The translations under genes were made by a program, and so were the position numbers. The notes beneath the pieces are model-generated. The model saw only the letters and a list, made by a program, of their open reading frames with translations. It searched no databases and had not been told where the DNA came from. Of a stretch of 52,147 bases of DNA, positions 19,500-28,137 are shown piece by piece (position 1 is the first letter of the stretch; each line of letters begins with the position of its first letter). Source of the stretch: an uncultured Bacteroidales bacterium (GTDB lineage: Bacteria > Bacteroidota > Bacteroidia > Bacteroidales > UBA932); assembly GCA_944326305.1 (NCBI GenBank), contig CALVDL010000006.1, positions 67,538-119,684 on the forward strand, in the 5' to 3' direction.

Positions 19500-21872
19500 A
19501 TGAGAAGTTACCTTAGGTTTCTGTGGAGGAACAGGCTGTACAGCACGATCAACCTGGTCGGGCTGACAGTAGCGCTGGCGTTGAGCATCATCATCTTCAG
19601 CTATGCGGCAGCACAGGTCAGGATATCAAAGGACATTGACGGGTGGCAGGATATATATGCCGTCTGCCGGAACAATTCTACGGCAATGTGCTACGGCATG
19701 GCCGGAGCGCTCATGAATGCAATGCCCGAAGCGGCGGCAGTGACGAAATTCTCTTCCCCGAACAACGGGACACCGGCAGAATACGGCGGGAAAAAATACA
19801 GTACGGACATGATGTTTGCAGACAGTTCCTTCTTCAGAATGTTCAATGTCGGATTCAAGGAAGGCAATGCAGACCAGGGTCTCGGCAACTATGAAATATT
19901 CATATCTGAGACATTTGCCCACAGGATAGCCCGGGACGGAGAAGCACTTGTAGGAAAAACATTAAAGGTCGCAGGCCGGGATTTCATCATCAAGGGAATA
20001 ACGGCAGACTTCGGACGCAACATACTTCCTTATGCCGACCTGATAGTGAACATTGACGGGAAAGAATTCCAGACCCAGTACAAGACCCAGCCGTTCAACG
20101 TATTCGGAGATATCAACACATTCGTGAGGCTGTATCCGGGAACAGATATTTCAGGGCTCGGAGAAAAAATAACCGGAATATACTTTAAAGCCTGCGGGAT
20201 GGACATGGAAATGTCAGAAGAATACAATTTCAGCTTTGTCCGCATTGACAAGTTGTATTTTCATCCCGGCAACTGGTTCCTGAATTCCGGCAACGCGAAA
20301 GCCATCAGGAATCTGACTTCCGCAGGCATTGCCCTGCTGCTCTCGGCACTTTTCAACTACATCAACCTCTCCGTTGCACTTTCGGTAAAAAGGGCAAGGG
20401 AAATGGCTACCCGCAGACTTCTCGGGTCGAGTACAGGCGAGATACGCAGAAGATATATTGCCGAAGCCCTTATGTTCACATCTTTCTGCTTCATTGCAGG
20501 ACTGCTTATAGCGGCAGCCGCCGTGCCGTCTGTAAACTGGCTCATATGCGACCCGTCATCAATATCCCAGACGGCAGAATTAAGGACCGGAGACATTTTC
20601 GTACCGTCCACATTTGCAGGATGCATAGTGCTCATACTGGTTCTGTCACTTGCAGCAGGACTTATACCGGCCTCCGCCGTCATGAGATATTCTCCATCCG
20701 AAATCATGAAAGGGGCCATGGACGCCAGACGCCGCACTGTTTTCTCTAAAATCTTCATCGTCATCCAGAACATCATTTCCATTGTCCTTATAGCACTGGC
20801 CATCACGATGGAGACACAGATGAAACACATGCTCGACAGGCCCTCCGGCTATGACCTTGAAGACCTGTATTATCTGAATACAGATTTTACAGGGAAAGAC
20901 GGCATCCGGTTTCTGGACAACCTGAAGGCCCTGCCTTGTGTAAACGAAGCCGGAATATGCGAATACCTGCCTGGAGCCATCGGTTCCTGTTTCACTTCTC
21001 CGGACATCAACGGAAATGAAGTGAGGTACTACAATATGTCATGCGACACGGTTACTTTCAATATGCTGAACTTCAATATCATCGAAAAATACAGCGACAA
21101 CATGCCGGGAGCCGTATGGGTAAATGAAAATGCAGCTGCTGCAGCAGGAATTACCGGTTCATCGACAGACCTGAGCAAAACGATAATGTTTAACGAAGGT
21201 GATACCGGCACAGCACATAATGCCAGCGGCATTCTCGGCAACTACATCATCGTGGACGCAGGATTTCCTGAAAAGACCGAAAATGCAGTCATCTTCATCA
21301 AAGACCAGGACCAGTTCTGGTACTGCAACTATGCCATCAAGACGGCAGGAGACCATGCCTCCGCAAAGAAAATGATAACCGATGCCTATAACAGTTTCTG
21401 CCTTGAGATATTCGGCATAGAGACTCCCGCATGGGAAAACGGCTACATGGAGGATATTCTGGAAAACTCCTTGGATGCGGCTAAGCGGAACATGAGGCTG
21501 ATTGAAATATTCATGGTCATGGCCATCATCCTGTCCCTGTCAGGACTTGTGGCGATAAGTATCTTCTACGCTGACAGCAACCGCAAAAGCATCGCCCTGC
21601 ACAAGGTCTACGGAGGCACTGTCGGCAGCGAGACAGGCAGAAACATCAGGATATACATGATAATGACCGTCATCGCGGACATAGTCGCCGTGCCTGCAGC
21701 CGTCATCCTGTGCAGAAGGTATCTGGAGGAATTCGCCTACAGGATAGACCTCGGAGCATGGATTTTCATAGTGACAACAACCCTGTCGCTGCTGATGACG
21801 GCAGCTTCCGTGCTGTGGCAGGTCAGCCGTGCCGCCAGAACCTCCCCTGCGGACGCGCTGAAAACAGAATAA
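19500..21872 (+). CDS. FtsX/MacB-type ABC transporter permease (permease 2 of 5)
   Basis: A 790-residue permease of the same double-length architecture (eight predicted membrane helices, two periplasmic domains, two FtsX domains). The start at 19500 gives MRSYLRFLWRNRLYSTINL, which lines up with permeases 3 and 5. An ATG at 19473 overlapping the stop of permease 1 would add nine residues. First coupling loop KRAREMATRRLLGSS, second SNRKSIALHKVYGG; C-terminus TSPADALKTE. The RAREMATRRLLGS block is shared almost exactly with permeases 3 and 5, which indicates duplication within the locus. The ATPase follows after 41 bases. Confidence 0.9.
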   Translation: MRSYLRFLWRNRLYSTINLVGLTVALALSIIIFSYAAAQVRISKDIDGWQDIYAVCRNNSTAMCYGMAGALMNAMPEAAAVTKFSSPNNGTPAEYGGKKYSTDMMFADSSFFRMFNVGFKEGNADQGLGNYEIFISETFAHRIARDGEALVGKTLKVAGRDFIIKGITADFGRNILPYADLIVNIDGKEFQTQYKTQPFNVFGDINTFVRLYPGTDISGLGEKITGIYFKACGMDMEMSEEYNFSFVRIDKLYFHPGNWFLNSGNAKAIRNLTSAGIALLLSALFNYINLSVALSVKRAREMATRRLLGSSTGEIRRRYIAEALMFTSFCFIAGLLIAAAAVPSVNWLICDPSSISQTAELRTGDIFVPSTFAGCIVLILVLSLAAGLIPASAVMRYSPSEIMKGAMDARRRTVFSKIFIVIQNIISIVLIALAITMETQMKHMLDRPSGYDLEDLYYLNTDFTGKDGIRFLDNLKALPCVNEAGICEYLPGAIGSCFTSPDINGNEVRYYNMSCDTVTFNMLNFNIIEKYSDNMPGAVWVNENAAAAAGITGSSTDLSKTIMFNEGDTGTAHNASGILGNYIIVDAGFPEKTENAVIFIKDQDQFWYCNYAIKTAGDHASAKKMITDAYNSFCLEIFGIETPAWENGYMEDILENSLDAAKRNMRLIEIFMVMAIILSLSGLVAISIFYADSNRKSIALHKVYGGTVGSETGRNIRIYMIMTVIADIVAVPAAVILCRRYLEEFAYRIDLGAWIFIVTTTLSLLMTAASVLWQVSRAARTSPADALKTE

Positions 21873-21913
21873 TACGAATTTGAAATAATTATAAACCTTT
21901 AATATTTAAAGTC

Positions 21914-22594
21914 ATGATTAAAGTTACTGACCTTTGCAAAGTATTCCGTACGGAAGAAATCGAGACTACTGCTCTCAACAATGTTTCATTCGAAATCAAG
22001 GACGGCGAGTTCGTCGCTATCATGGGACCTTCCGGATGCGGGAAATCAACGCTTTTGAACATCCTCGGCCTGCTGGACAACCCGACAAGCGGCAGCTACG
22101 AGCTTCTCGGACACGAGGTGGCGAAACTCAAGGAGAAGGACCGCACGAAGTTCCGCAAGGGAAACATCGGTTTCGTGTTCCAGAGCTTCAACCTTATCGA
22201 CGAGCTGAATGTCTATGAGAATGTAGAGCTTCCTCTTCGCTATCTGAACATCAGCGCTTCCGAGAGGAAACAGAAAGTGACCGAAATCCTCAAGAGAATG
22301 AATATCAGCCACAGGGCGCAGCATTTCCCTCAGCAGCTCTCCGGCGGCCAGCAGCAGAGGGTGGCCATCGCGCGTGCAGTGGTCGCAGGGCCGAAACTGA
22401 TCCTGGCCGACGAGCCGACCGGTAACCTGGACTCCAAGAACGGCAAGGAGGTGATGGATCTTCTCTCCGAACTCAACAGGGAAGGCACGACCATCGTGAT
22501 GGTGACCCACTCACAGAGGGATGCGGCTGTGGCGCAGAGGACCATCGATCTGTTCGACGGAAGGATTGTCAGTGATGTCGCCAATGAATTGTAG
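21914..22594 (+). CDS. ABC transporter ATPase, LolD/MacB type
   Basis: Cytoplasmic ATPase of 226 residues that powers the FtsX-type permeases. Seen: Walker A GPSGCGKST (from residue 38), Q-loop VFQSFNLIDELNVYENVELP, signature LSGGQQQRVAIARA (from about 142), Walker B LILADEPTGNLD, and the switch His in VMVTHSQRD. Length and the FNLIDELNVYENV segment fit the MacB/LolD/FtsE group. It is the only ATPase in a locus with five permeases, so it probably serves all of them. It is preceded by a 41-base gap and followed by a 224-base gap with a strong hairpin. Confidence 0.95.
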   Translation: MIKVTDLCKVFRTEEIETTALNNVSFEIKDGEFVAIMGPSGCGKSTLLNILGLLDNPTSGSYELLGHEVAKLKEKDRTKFRKGNIGFVFQSFNLIDELNVYENVELPLRYLNISASERKQKVTEILKRMNISHRAQHFPQQLSGGQQQRVAIARAVVAGPKLILADEPTGNLDSKNGKEVMDLLSELNREGTTIVMVTHSQRDAAVAQRTIDLFDGRIVSDVANEL

Positions 22595-22661
22595 CGGACA
22601 TAACCCTGGAGCATGATTGGTTTTTATAACTTATTGGTTTATAAGTTTATACAAATCAAGT

Positions 22662-22702
22662 CCATGCCCCAGACCATATGCGGGATGGGGTCTGGGGCAT
22701 GG
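22662..22702 (+). other. Strong hairpin between ATPase and permease 3
   Basis: A perfect 14-bp stem, CCATGCCCCAGACC (22662-22675) with GGTCTGGGGCATGG (22689-22702), with a 13-base loop. No T run follows, so it is not a simple intrinsic terminator. A weaker hairpin (ACTTAT / ATAAGT) lies just upstream near 22630-22648. It may partly block or stabilise transcripts that continue into the downstream permeases. Confidence 0.6.
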
Positions 22703-22818
22703 TAGCCAAACATAACATATTGAACACTACTTATTTATAAAAGACCACCATGCGCCAGAGTTAAAAAACCGACAGGATACAGAGAGAAGCAATACGAAAT
22801 AAAAAGAGGAAGAAAGAA

Positions 22819-25179
22819 ATGAAGTCGTTTTGGAATTTTATCAGGAAGAACGGGTTGTACGCCTTCATCAACCTTTTCGGGCTGACGGTGTCGCTGGCAT
22901 TCGTCATACTGCTGGCTGTGTATGTGAGCAGGCAGCTGACTACGGATGCTTTCCAGAAGAACGCAGACAGAATCTATATTTATGCCAACGAAAACTACAT
23001 CGGCAGTGCCTACTACCTGCAAAAGCACCTTCTGGAGAACTTCCCGGAAATAGAAAAAGCGACATCACTGTATTCGTACAACGCTATAGGAAGTCTTTCC
23101 ATCGGAGAAACCACGCTTCAGTCCGACAAGACATCCTATGCGGACAGCTCGTTCTTCGAAATTTTCTCGTTCAGACTTCTCGAAGGCTCCAATCAGGCAT
23201 GGAAAGCCTCCGACAGGAGCGCGGTCATCAGCAAAAGCTTCGCGGACACATATTTCTCCGACCGCGACCCTATCGGACAGCAGCTGAAGTACACATCACC
23301 GGAAGGAGATTCCTATATCTTCACAGTAGCCGCAGTGATGGAAGATATCGACCATTCGGTAATCCCCTACTGCGATGTGCTGTGCCGTGCAGAAGTATTG
23401 ACTGAAGTAAGCGACTCCAACGATGAAAGAATGAGCAACGCCGCGGCTGTAGACACATTCATAATGACCTGGCCGGAAGCGGATATCCAGGCCAAGATAC
23501 CTGCGATCAGAGAATATCTCGGGAAAGTCTGGTGGACATATTCCCAGAATTCATTGGACAAGGTATTCTTCATACCCCTGCGGGATCTTTATTTCTACGA
23601 TGGAGCCGAATCGCTGGCCGGCAATATTCTTCAGGGCGACCGGAGGCTTGTGGACGTTCTAATGGCGGCCTGCATCATACTGCTGCTGTTCGCCGTACTC
23701 AACTATATCAATCTCACGGTAGCACAGTCGGGCCGCAGGGCCAGGGAAATGGCCACGCGCAGGCTTCTGGGCAGCAGCAGGAACGGAGTTCTGTGGAGGA
23801 TGATTGCGGAAGCGACCGTATTCGCCGCCGTCTCCACAGTACTTGCAATATTGGCGGCAGAGGCACTCTCCCCATACGCCTCAAGACTGCTGGAATATGA
23901 CTTTTCGGTATGGAAAGAAATGAATCCGGCCTTTATCGCCATGATTGTCGCAGGTATAGCAGTGCTTGGCTTTCTGTCCGGAATAATTCCTGCCATGGTA
24001 ATATCCCGGGCGAAGCCTATCGACATAGTCCGGGGCTCGTTCAATCTCCGGATCAGGTCATGGTACGGAAAAGTACTGATAGTGCTGCAGCAGGTAGTGG
24101 CCGTGGCCATGATTGCCATATCTCTTACCATGTATTTCCAGATCAGGGCCATGATCAATGCACCTCTGAACTACAACACCAAAGATATCCTCAACGTCTC
24201 GAACAGTATCTTCACATCATCCGGCCAGATCAGAGAATTCCGGGATGCAGTGGAGACACTTCCATGTGTAGAGGCGGCAGGTTTCGGAAACGGAATCCCT
24301 TTGTCCGGGACCAACAATTATTCTCAGTTTTACCAGAACGGAATACTTTCATTCCAGATGATAGTGGGAGATTCCGCATATTTCAATATTCTTGGGCTAA
24401 AGGTCAAACATGACAACCGTCTCGATGACCGGAACATATTTTTCTGGAACGAATACGCATTCAAGGAAGCAGGACTTCCGGAAACAGCCACAGAAGTGCA
24501 GTTCGGTAACGAAAACGAAGGGACTTACACCACTCAGATCGGAGGAGTCTACTATGACTTCAAGATCAGGCCTCTGCTTTATGACCAGTCGGCAGCTCTG
24601 ATCAGAAAATACGATGTATATCCGACAAACATGATCCCATGGAACACCGTCATCAAAGTGACAGGCAACCATAAGGAAGCATTCGGGCGCATAAGTGAAG
24701 TGTTCAGGGAAATATGTCCAGAAGGGGTGTTCGATGCATCGTTCATCGAGGATCAGGTAAAGGCTTCGTTTGCCCAATACACCCAAATGCAGAAAATCAT
24801 CATCATCTTCACTGTCATAGCCATCTTCGTGTCTTCGCTCGGACTGTTCGCCATGAGTACCTACTACATCAGGGCCAGAAGCCGCAACATCGCCGTACAG
24901 AAAGTTTTCGGAGCAGACAAGGAACTGATTATGAAACAGATAATATCATCCTACATCATACTGTCCCTCATCGCATTTGTCATTTCAGTCCCTGTCAGCA
25001 GGCTCCTTACAGCCAAATGGCTCGAGCAGTTCTCATACCAGACGGCACCATGGGTACCGTGGCTGCTCATACTTGCCTCAGGCCTGCTGGCATGCCTGGT
25101 AGCATTCCTCACAGTGCTGTACCAGAGCCTCAAGGCTGTCGGGACCAACCCAGTCACAACCCTCAGGAGGGATGACTGA
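22819..25179 (+). CDS. FtsX/MacB-type ABC transporter permease (permease 3 of 5)
   Basis: A 786-residue double-length permease starting MKSFWNFIRKNGLYAFINL. First membrane helix LTVSLAFVILLAVYV, MacB-like periplasmic domain, FtsX domain with coupling loop RRAREMATRRLLGSS, second periplasmic part, second FtsX domain with RSRNIAVQKVFGAD, C-terminus TNPVTTLRRDD. It is closest to permeases 2 and 5 in the first coupling loop and the preceding LNYINLTVAQSG. It lies 224 bases past the ATPase gene, so it may have separate control. The substrate is unknown. Confidence 0.9.
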   Translation: MKSFWNFIRKNGLYAFINLFGLTVSLAFVILLAVYVSRQLTTDAFQKNADRIYIYANENYIGSAYYLQKHLLENFPEIEKATSLYSYNAIGSLSIGETTLQSDKTSYADSSFFEIFSFRLLEGSNQAWKASDRSAVISKSFADTYFSDRDPIGQQLKYTSPEGDSYIFTVAAVMEDIDHSVIPYCDVLCRAEVLTEVSDSNDERMSNAAAVDTFIMTWPEADIQAKIPAIREYLGKVWWTYSQNSLDKVFFIPLRDLYFYDGAESLAGNILQGDRRLVDVLMAACIILLLFAVLNYINLTVAQSGRRAREMATRRLLGSSRNGVLWRMIAEATVFAAVSTVLAILAAEALSPYASRLLEYDFSVWKEMNPAFIAMIVAGIAVLGFLSGIIPAMVISRAKPIDIVRGSFNLRIRSWYGKVLIVLQQVVAVAMIAISLTMYFQIRAMINAPLNYNTKDILNVSNSIFTSSGQIREFRDAVETLPCVEAAGFGNGIPLSGTNNYSQFYQNGILSFQMIVGDSAYFNILGLKVKHDNRLDDRNIFFWNEYAFKEAGLPETATEVQFGNENEGTYTTQIGGVYYDFKIRPLLYDQSAALIRKYDVYPTNMIPWNTVIKVTGNHKEAFGRISEVFREICPEGVFDASFIEDQVKASFAQYTQMQKIIIIFTVIAIFVSSLGLFAMSTYYIRARSRNIAVQKVFGADKELIMKQIISSYIILSLIAFVISVPVSRLLTAKWLEQFSYQTAPWVPWLLILASGLLACLVAFLTVLYQSLKAVGTNPVTTLRRDD

Positions 25180-25214
25180 CGAGAAAAAATCAAATTGTCA
25201 TAATAAAATATAAA

Positions 25215-27584
25215 ATGAAAAGGCTTTTCAGAAAAAACAGATGGCTCGGCACCGTTCTGGACATCATCGGAATGACAGTAGCGTTCACGGTGTTCATGGT
25301 CATCATGATCCAGGTCCTCTACGACTGGAGATACGACAGGAATTATCCGGAGCACGGGAAAATCTTCCGGCTCGAATTCGTAAACGACCCGTCGAACACA
25401 GGGTCATACAGCACGACTATCTGCCGCCCGTTCATAGAATCGCTCAAGGGAAGCATCCCGCAGGTCGAGGAACTGGGTGTCTACAACTTCTGGAAAAATT
25501 CCTACTCGGAATGGTACAGACAGGACAATGCGGAGCAGTCCTACAATCTTGCCGCAAGTGTGCTGGACACCAATATGCTGAAGGTGTTCCCGTTCGAGTT
25601 CATCGAAGGAGACCCGTCGGAATTCGCCAGACCCATGAACATCATCATTGCGGAATCCGTTGCAGAACGGATTTTCCCCGATGAGAGTCCGATCGGCAAG
25701 TCTCTGACAGACAAAGACTATGATACGGACTACCGTATAGCTGCCGTCTACAGGGATTTTCCCGAAAACAGCAGTGTAGTGAACGGAGCACTGATACAGG
25801 TCGGCAACGACGATCTGAACAACTGGAGCGAATGGTCCTACCAGTGTTATATGAAACTTTCCGACCCGGCCGATGCCGGAAAAGCAGCCGGTGCGATAAA
25901 AGAAAAGATGTTCGAGGCTCTTGAAATCGACCCGGAATCCGATGTTGCGGAAATGCTTGAAAACGGGGTCCGTATCACGAATCTTCATGATGCCTATTTC
26001 TCGAAGGACGTCAGTGGGGACACGATGGAAAAAGGGAACAGGAGCACCACTGCGTCATTGTTTGCCATAGGGCTGATAATCATTGCGATAGCTATCATCA
26101 ATTTCATCAATCTTGCTACCGCTTCCGTCCCTCTCATAATCAAGGACATCAATACCAGGAAAGTACTCGGATCGGGAAGGGCCGCCCTGGTCGGAAAGCA
26201 GCTGGCAGAATCTCTTGTGATCGCCATAGCGGCATTCGGCCTGAGTGTCCTGGCCCTGCACCTGATATCCGGAACTTCGTTCACATATTACATTTCAGGC
26301 TCGATGAAAGTAGCCGACAACATTACTGTCATCCTGCTCGGAGCAGCCGCAGCCGTATGCACTTCGCTTGTAGCAGGAATATTCCCTGCAATGTACAGTA
26401 CGTCCTTCCAGCCGGCCCTGATACTGAAAGGGTCGTTTTCCCTGTCCGCCAAAGGCCGGATGCTCAGGAGTTTTCTGGTGGGATTCCAGTTCGTGGCATC
26501 GTTCGTTCTGATAGCCATGGCCCTATACATCCAGGTGCAGACTTCGTTCATGAAGAACAAGGACATGGGATTCAAGCGGGACCTGATAGTAGAGTTCGCC
26601 TGCGGCTCGCAGATAGGCAGGATGGCAGACAGTTTCGAGCAGAAGCTCATGCAGAATCCGCATATAAAGGACGTGACTTTTGCCGGCAACTGGCTGGTCT
26701 CCAACGGGAAAATGGGATGGGGCCGTGAGTTCGACGGACATCGGGTCCAGCTGGATGTCCTTCCTGTAGCTACGGATTTCATAGACTTTTTCGGGATGAC
26801 AGTCAAGGAAGGGCGCAATTTCTCCCCGTCCGATGACCTCAACCCGGACGGGACATTCATCATGAACGAGCAGACCATGCTCAAGTTCCCATTCCTGAAA
26901 CTCGGTGCCAGACTCCAGGGACACGCAGACAATCCGGCTGAAATAGTCGGCATAGTCAAAGACTTCAATTTCAAGCCTTTGCAATACGGTGTAGACCCTA
27001 TAGCCCTTTATGTCTTCGGTTCGAAGCCATGGTGGCCGCTGTCGGTGGTCTATGCACGGATAGACGGAGCTGACATAGCAGGGACATTCCAGTATATCAG
27101 GGATGCTTTCGAGGAATTCAACCCTGCAATCAACGGAGACGATATCTACCTGAGGTTCCTGGACGAAAGTATCGGCAGTCTGTATCAGAAAGAAGAGAAA
27201 CTGAACAGCCTGATTTCCATTACGGCCGTGCTGTCGCTGATAATTTCGTTGGTAGGGATTCTGGGAATGGTAAGTTTCGAGACGCAGTTCCGCCGCAAGG
27301 AAATCGCCTTGCGGAAAGTGCACGGGGCCACGATTCCGGAAATACTGAAGATGCTGAACAGGCACTATATCCTGATGACAGGAATATGCTTCGCTGTATC
27401 GGTACCTATTGCGGTGCTGATCATGCGCTCATGGGTGAAAGGGTTTGCATATCAGGCTCCGGTGCCGGTATGGATTTTCTTGGCGGCTTTGGCTGCAGTG
27501 CTTGCCGTAACAGTCTTTACCGTGACTCTCCAGTCCTGGAGGGCAGCCTGGGCCAATCCGGTGGATTCGCTGCATAACGAATAG
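25215..27584 (+). CDS. FtsX/MacB-type ABC transporter permease (permease 4 of 5)
   Basis: A 789-residue double-length permease, more divergent than permeases 2, 3 and 5. It starts MKRLFRKNRWLGTVLDIIG, and its first coupling loop is KDINTRKVLGSG instead of RAREMATRRLLGS. The second is FRRKEIALRKVHGA and the C-terminus ANPVDSLHNE. The periplasmic domain contains VKEGRNFSPSDDL and IVGIVKDFNFKPL, the usual MacB-like segments. It follows permease 3 by 35 bases, suggesting one transcript, and is followed by a 553-base structured gap. Confidence 0.9.
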   Translation: MKRLFRKNRWLGTVLDIIGMTVAFTVFMVIMIQVLYDWRYDRNYPEHGKIFRLEFVNDPSNTGSYSTTICRPFIESLKGSIPQVEELGVYNFWKNSYSEWYRQDNAEQSYNLAASVLDTNMLKVFPFEFIEGDPSEFARPMNIIIAESVAERIFPDESPIGKSLTDKDYDTDYRIAAVYRDFPENSSVVNGALIQVGNDDLNNWSEWSYQCYMKLSDPADAGKAAGAIKEKMFEALEIDPESDVAEMLENGVRITNLHDAYFSKDVSGDTMEKGNRSTTASLFAIGLIIIAIAIINFINLATASVPLIIKDINTRKVLGSGRAALVGKQLAESLVIAIAAFGLSVLALHLISGTSFTYYISGSMKVADNITVILLGAAAAVCTSLVAGIFPAMYSTSFQPALILKGSFSLSAKGRMLRSFLVGFQFVASFVLIAMALYIQVQTSFMKNKDMGFKRDLIVEFACGSQIGRMADSFEQKLMQNPHIKDVTFAGNWLVSNGKMGWGREFDGHRVQLDVLPVATDFIDFFGMTVKEGRNFSPSDDLNPDGTFIMNEQTMLKFPFLKLGARLQGHADNPAEIVGIVKDFNFKPLQYGVDPIALYVFGSKPWWPLSVVYARIDGADIAGTFQYIRDAFEEFNPAINGDDIYLRFLDESIGSLYQKEEKLNSLISITAVLSLIISLVGILGMVSFETQFRRKEIALRKVHGATIPEILKMLNRHYILMTGICFAVSVPIAVLIMRSWVKGFAYQAPVPVWIFLAALAAVLAVTVFTVTLQSWRAAWANPVDSLHNE

Positions 27585-27944
27585 ACGCAGGCAGGAGGTT
27601 TCTGACCTCCAAAAATTAGGGAAAAGTCGGTCAGAAGCCCCATGCCTGCTTATCGCGAGGTGAAAAAACATGGGGAAACGGTTCCGGGAAACCTGTTCCA
27701 GCTTGACGCGAGGTGAAGGGATTTCCGTTCCTCCGAGGAAGACTCCGCGGGGCAGACCACGAACCTGATAATGATTGTTAATATACTAATAATCTATTAT
27801 TTAAATACACAAATAAATAGAAAATGAATTCGCGGTCCACCCAAAAAAGCAGGGACTGCGAACCGTATAGAAAACATTAAAACACTTATAATTAATTATT
27901 TACCCCTCTCACAGAGTTCGGGATCCTAATACCAATTGAAAACA
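27585..27944 (+). other. Structured non-coding region after permease 4
   Basis: No credible gene. The first 140 bases are rich in competing inverted repeats: GGAGGT/ACCTCC (27594-27599, 27605-27610), GCAGGCA/TGCCTGC enclosing it (from 27588), and CCCCATG/CATGGGG (27638-27644, 27669-27675). The 11-base CGCGAGGTGAA is directly repeated at 27654 and 27708. From about 27770 it becomes strongly AT-rich. The pattern suggests a structured RNA leader or end of transcript; no known riboswitch was recognised. Confidence 0.45.
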
Positions 27945-28110
27945 AGAAACTGTTTTGAATTTTAATGACATAAATTTTATAGGAGATTTTCAAGGAGAAT
28001 TTTTCTGAATTATTGAAAAGGATAGCAGAGCTATCTGACTGAAAGAATTCAGAAAAATTATACCGGAAAGGTCCATAAAAGAATTTTCGGGAAAATTCAA
28101 AACAGTTTCT
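27945..28110. repeat. 166-bp imperfect palindrome with perfect 19-bp ends (MITE-like or hairpin RNA)
   Basis: The ends are exact inverted repeats: AGAAACTGTTTTGAATTTT (27945-27963) and its complement at 28092-28110. Symmetry continues inward, with TTTTTCTGAATT matched by AATTCAGAAAAA and a centre GATAGCAGAGCTATC (28021-28035). The symmetry axis of the centre and of the ends agree within half a base, so the entire element folds on itself. There is no coding capacity. It ends 27 bases before permease 5. No clear target-site duplication is seen. A non-autonomous transposable element or a long 5' leader hairpin are both possible. Confidence 0.8.
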
Positions 28111-28137
28111 AAAAGAAAATAAAAAAACACAACAGTA

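Noticed and set aside
27913..27935. AGTTCGGGATCC, resembling a tRNA T-loop
   Set aside because: No matching acceptor, D or anticodon arms around it; no tRNA gene can be folded. No other tRNA, rRNA or CRISPR array was seen in the window.
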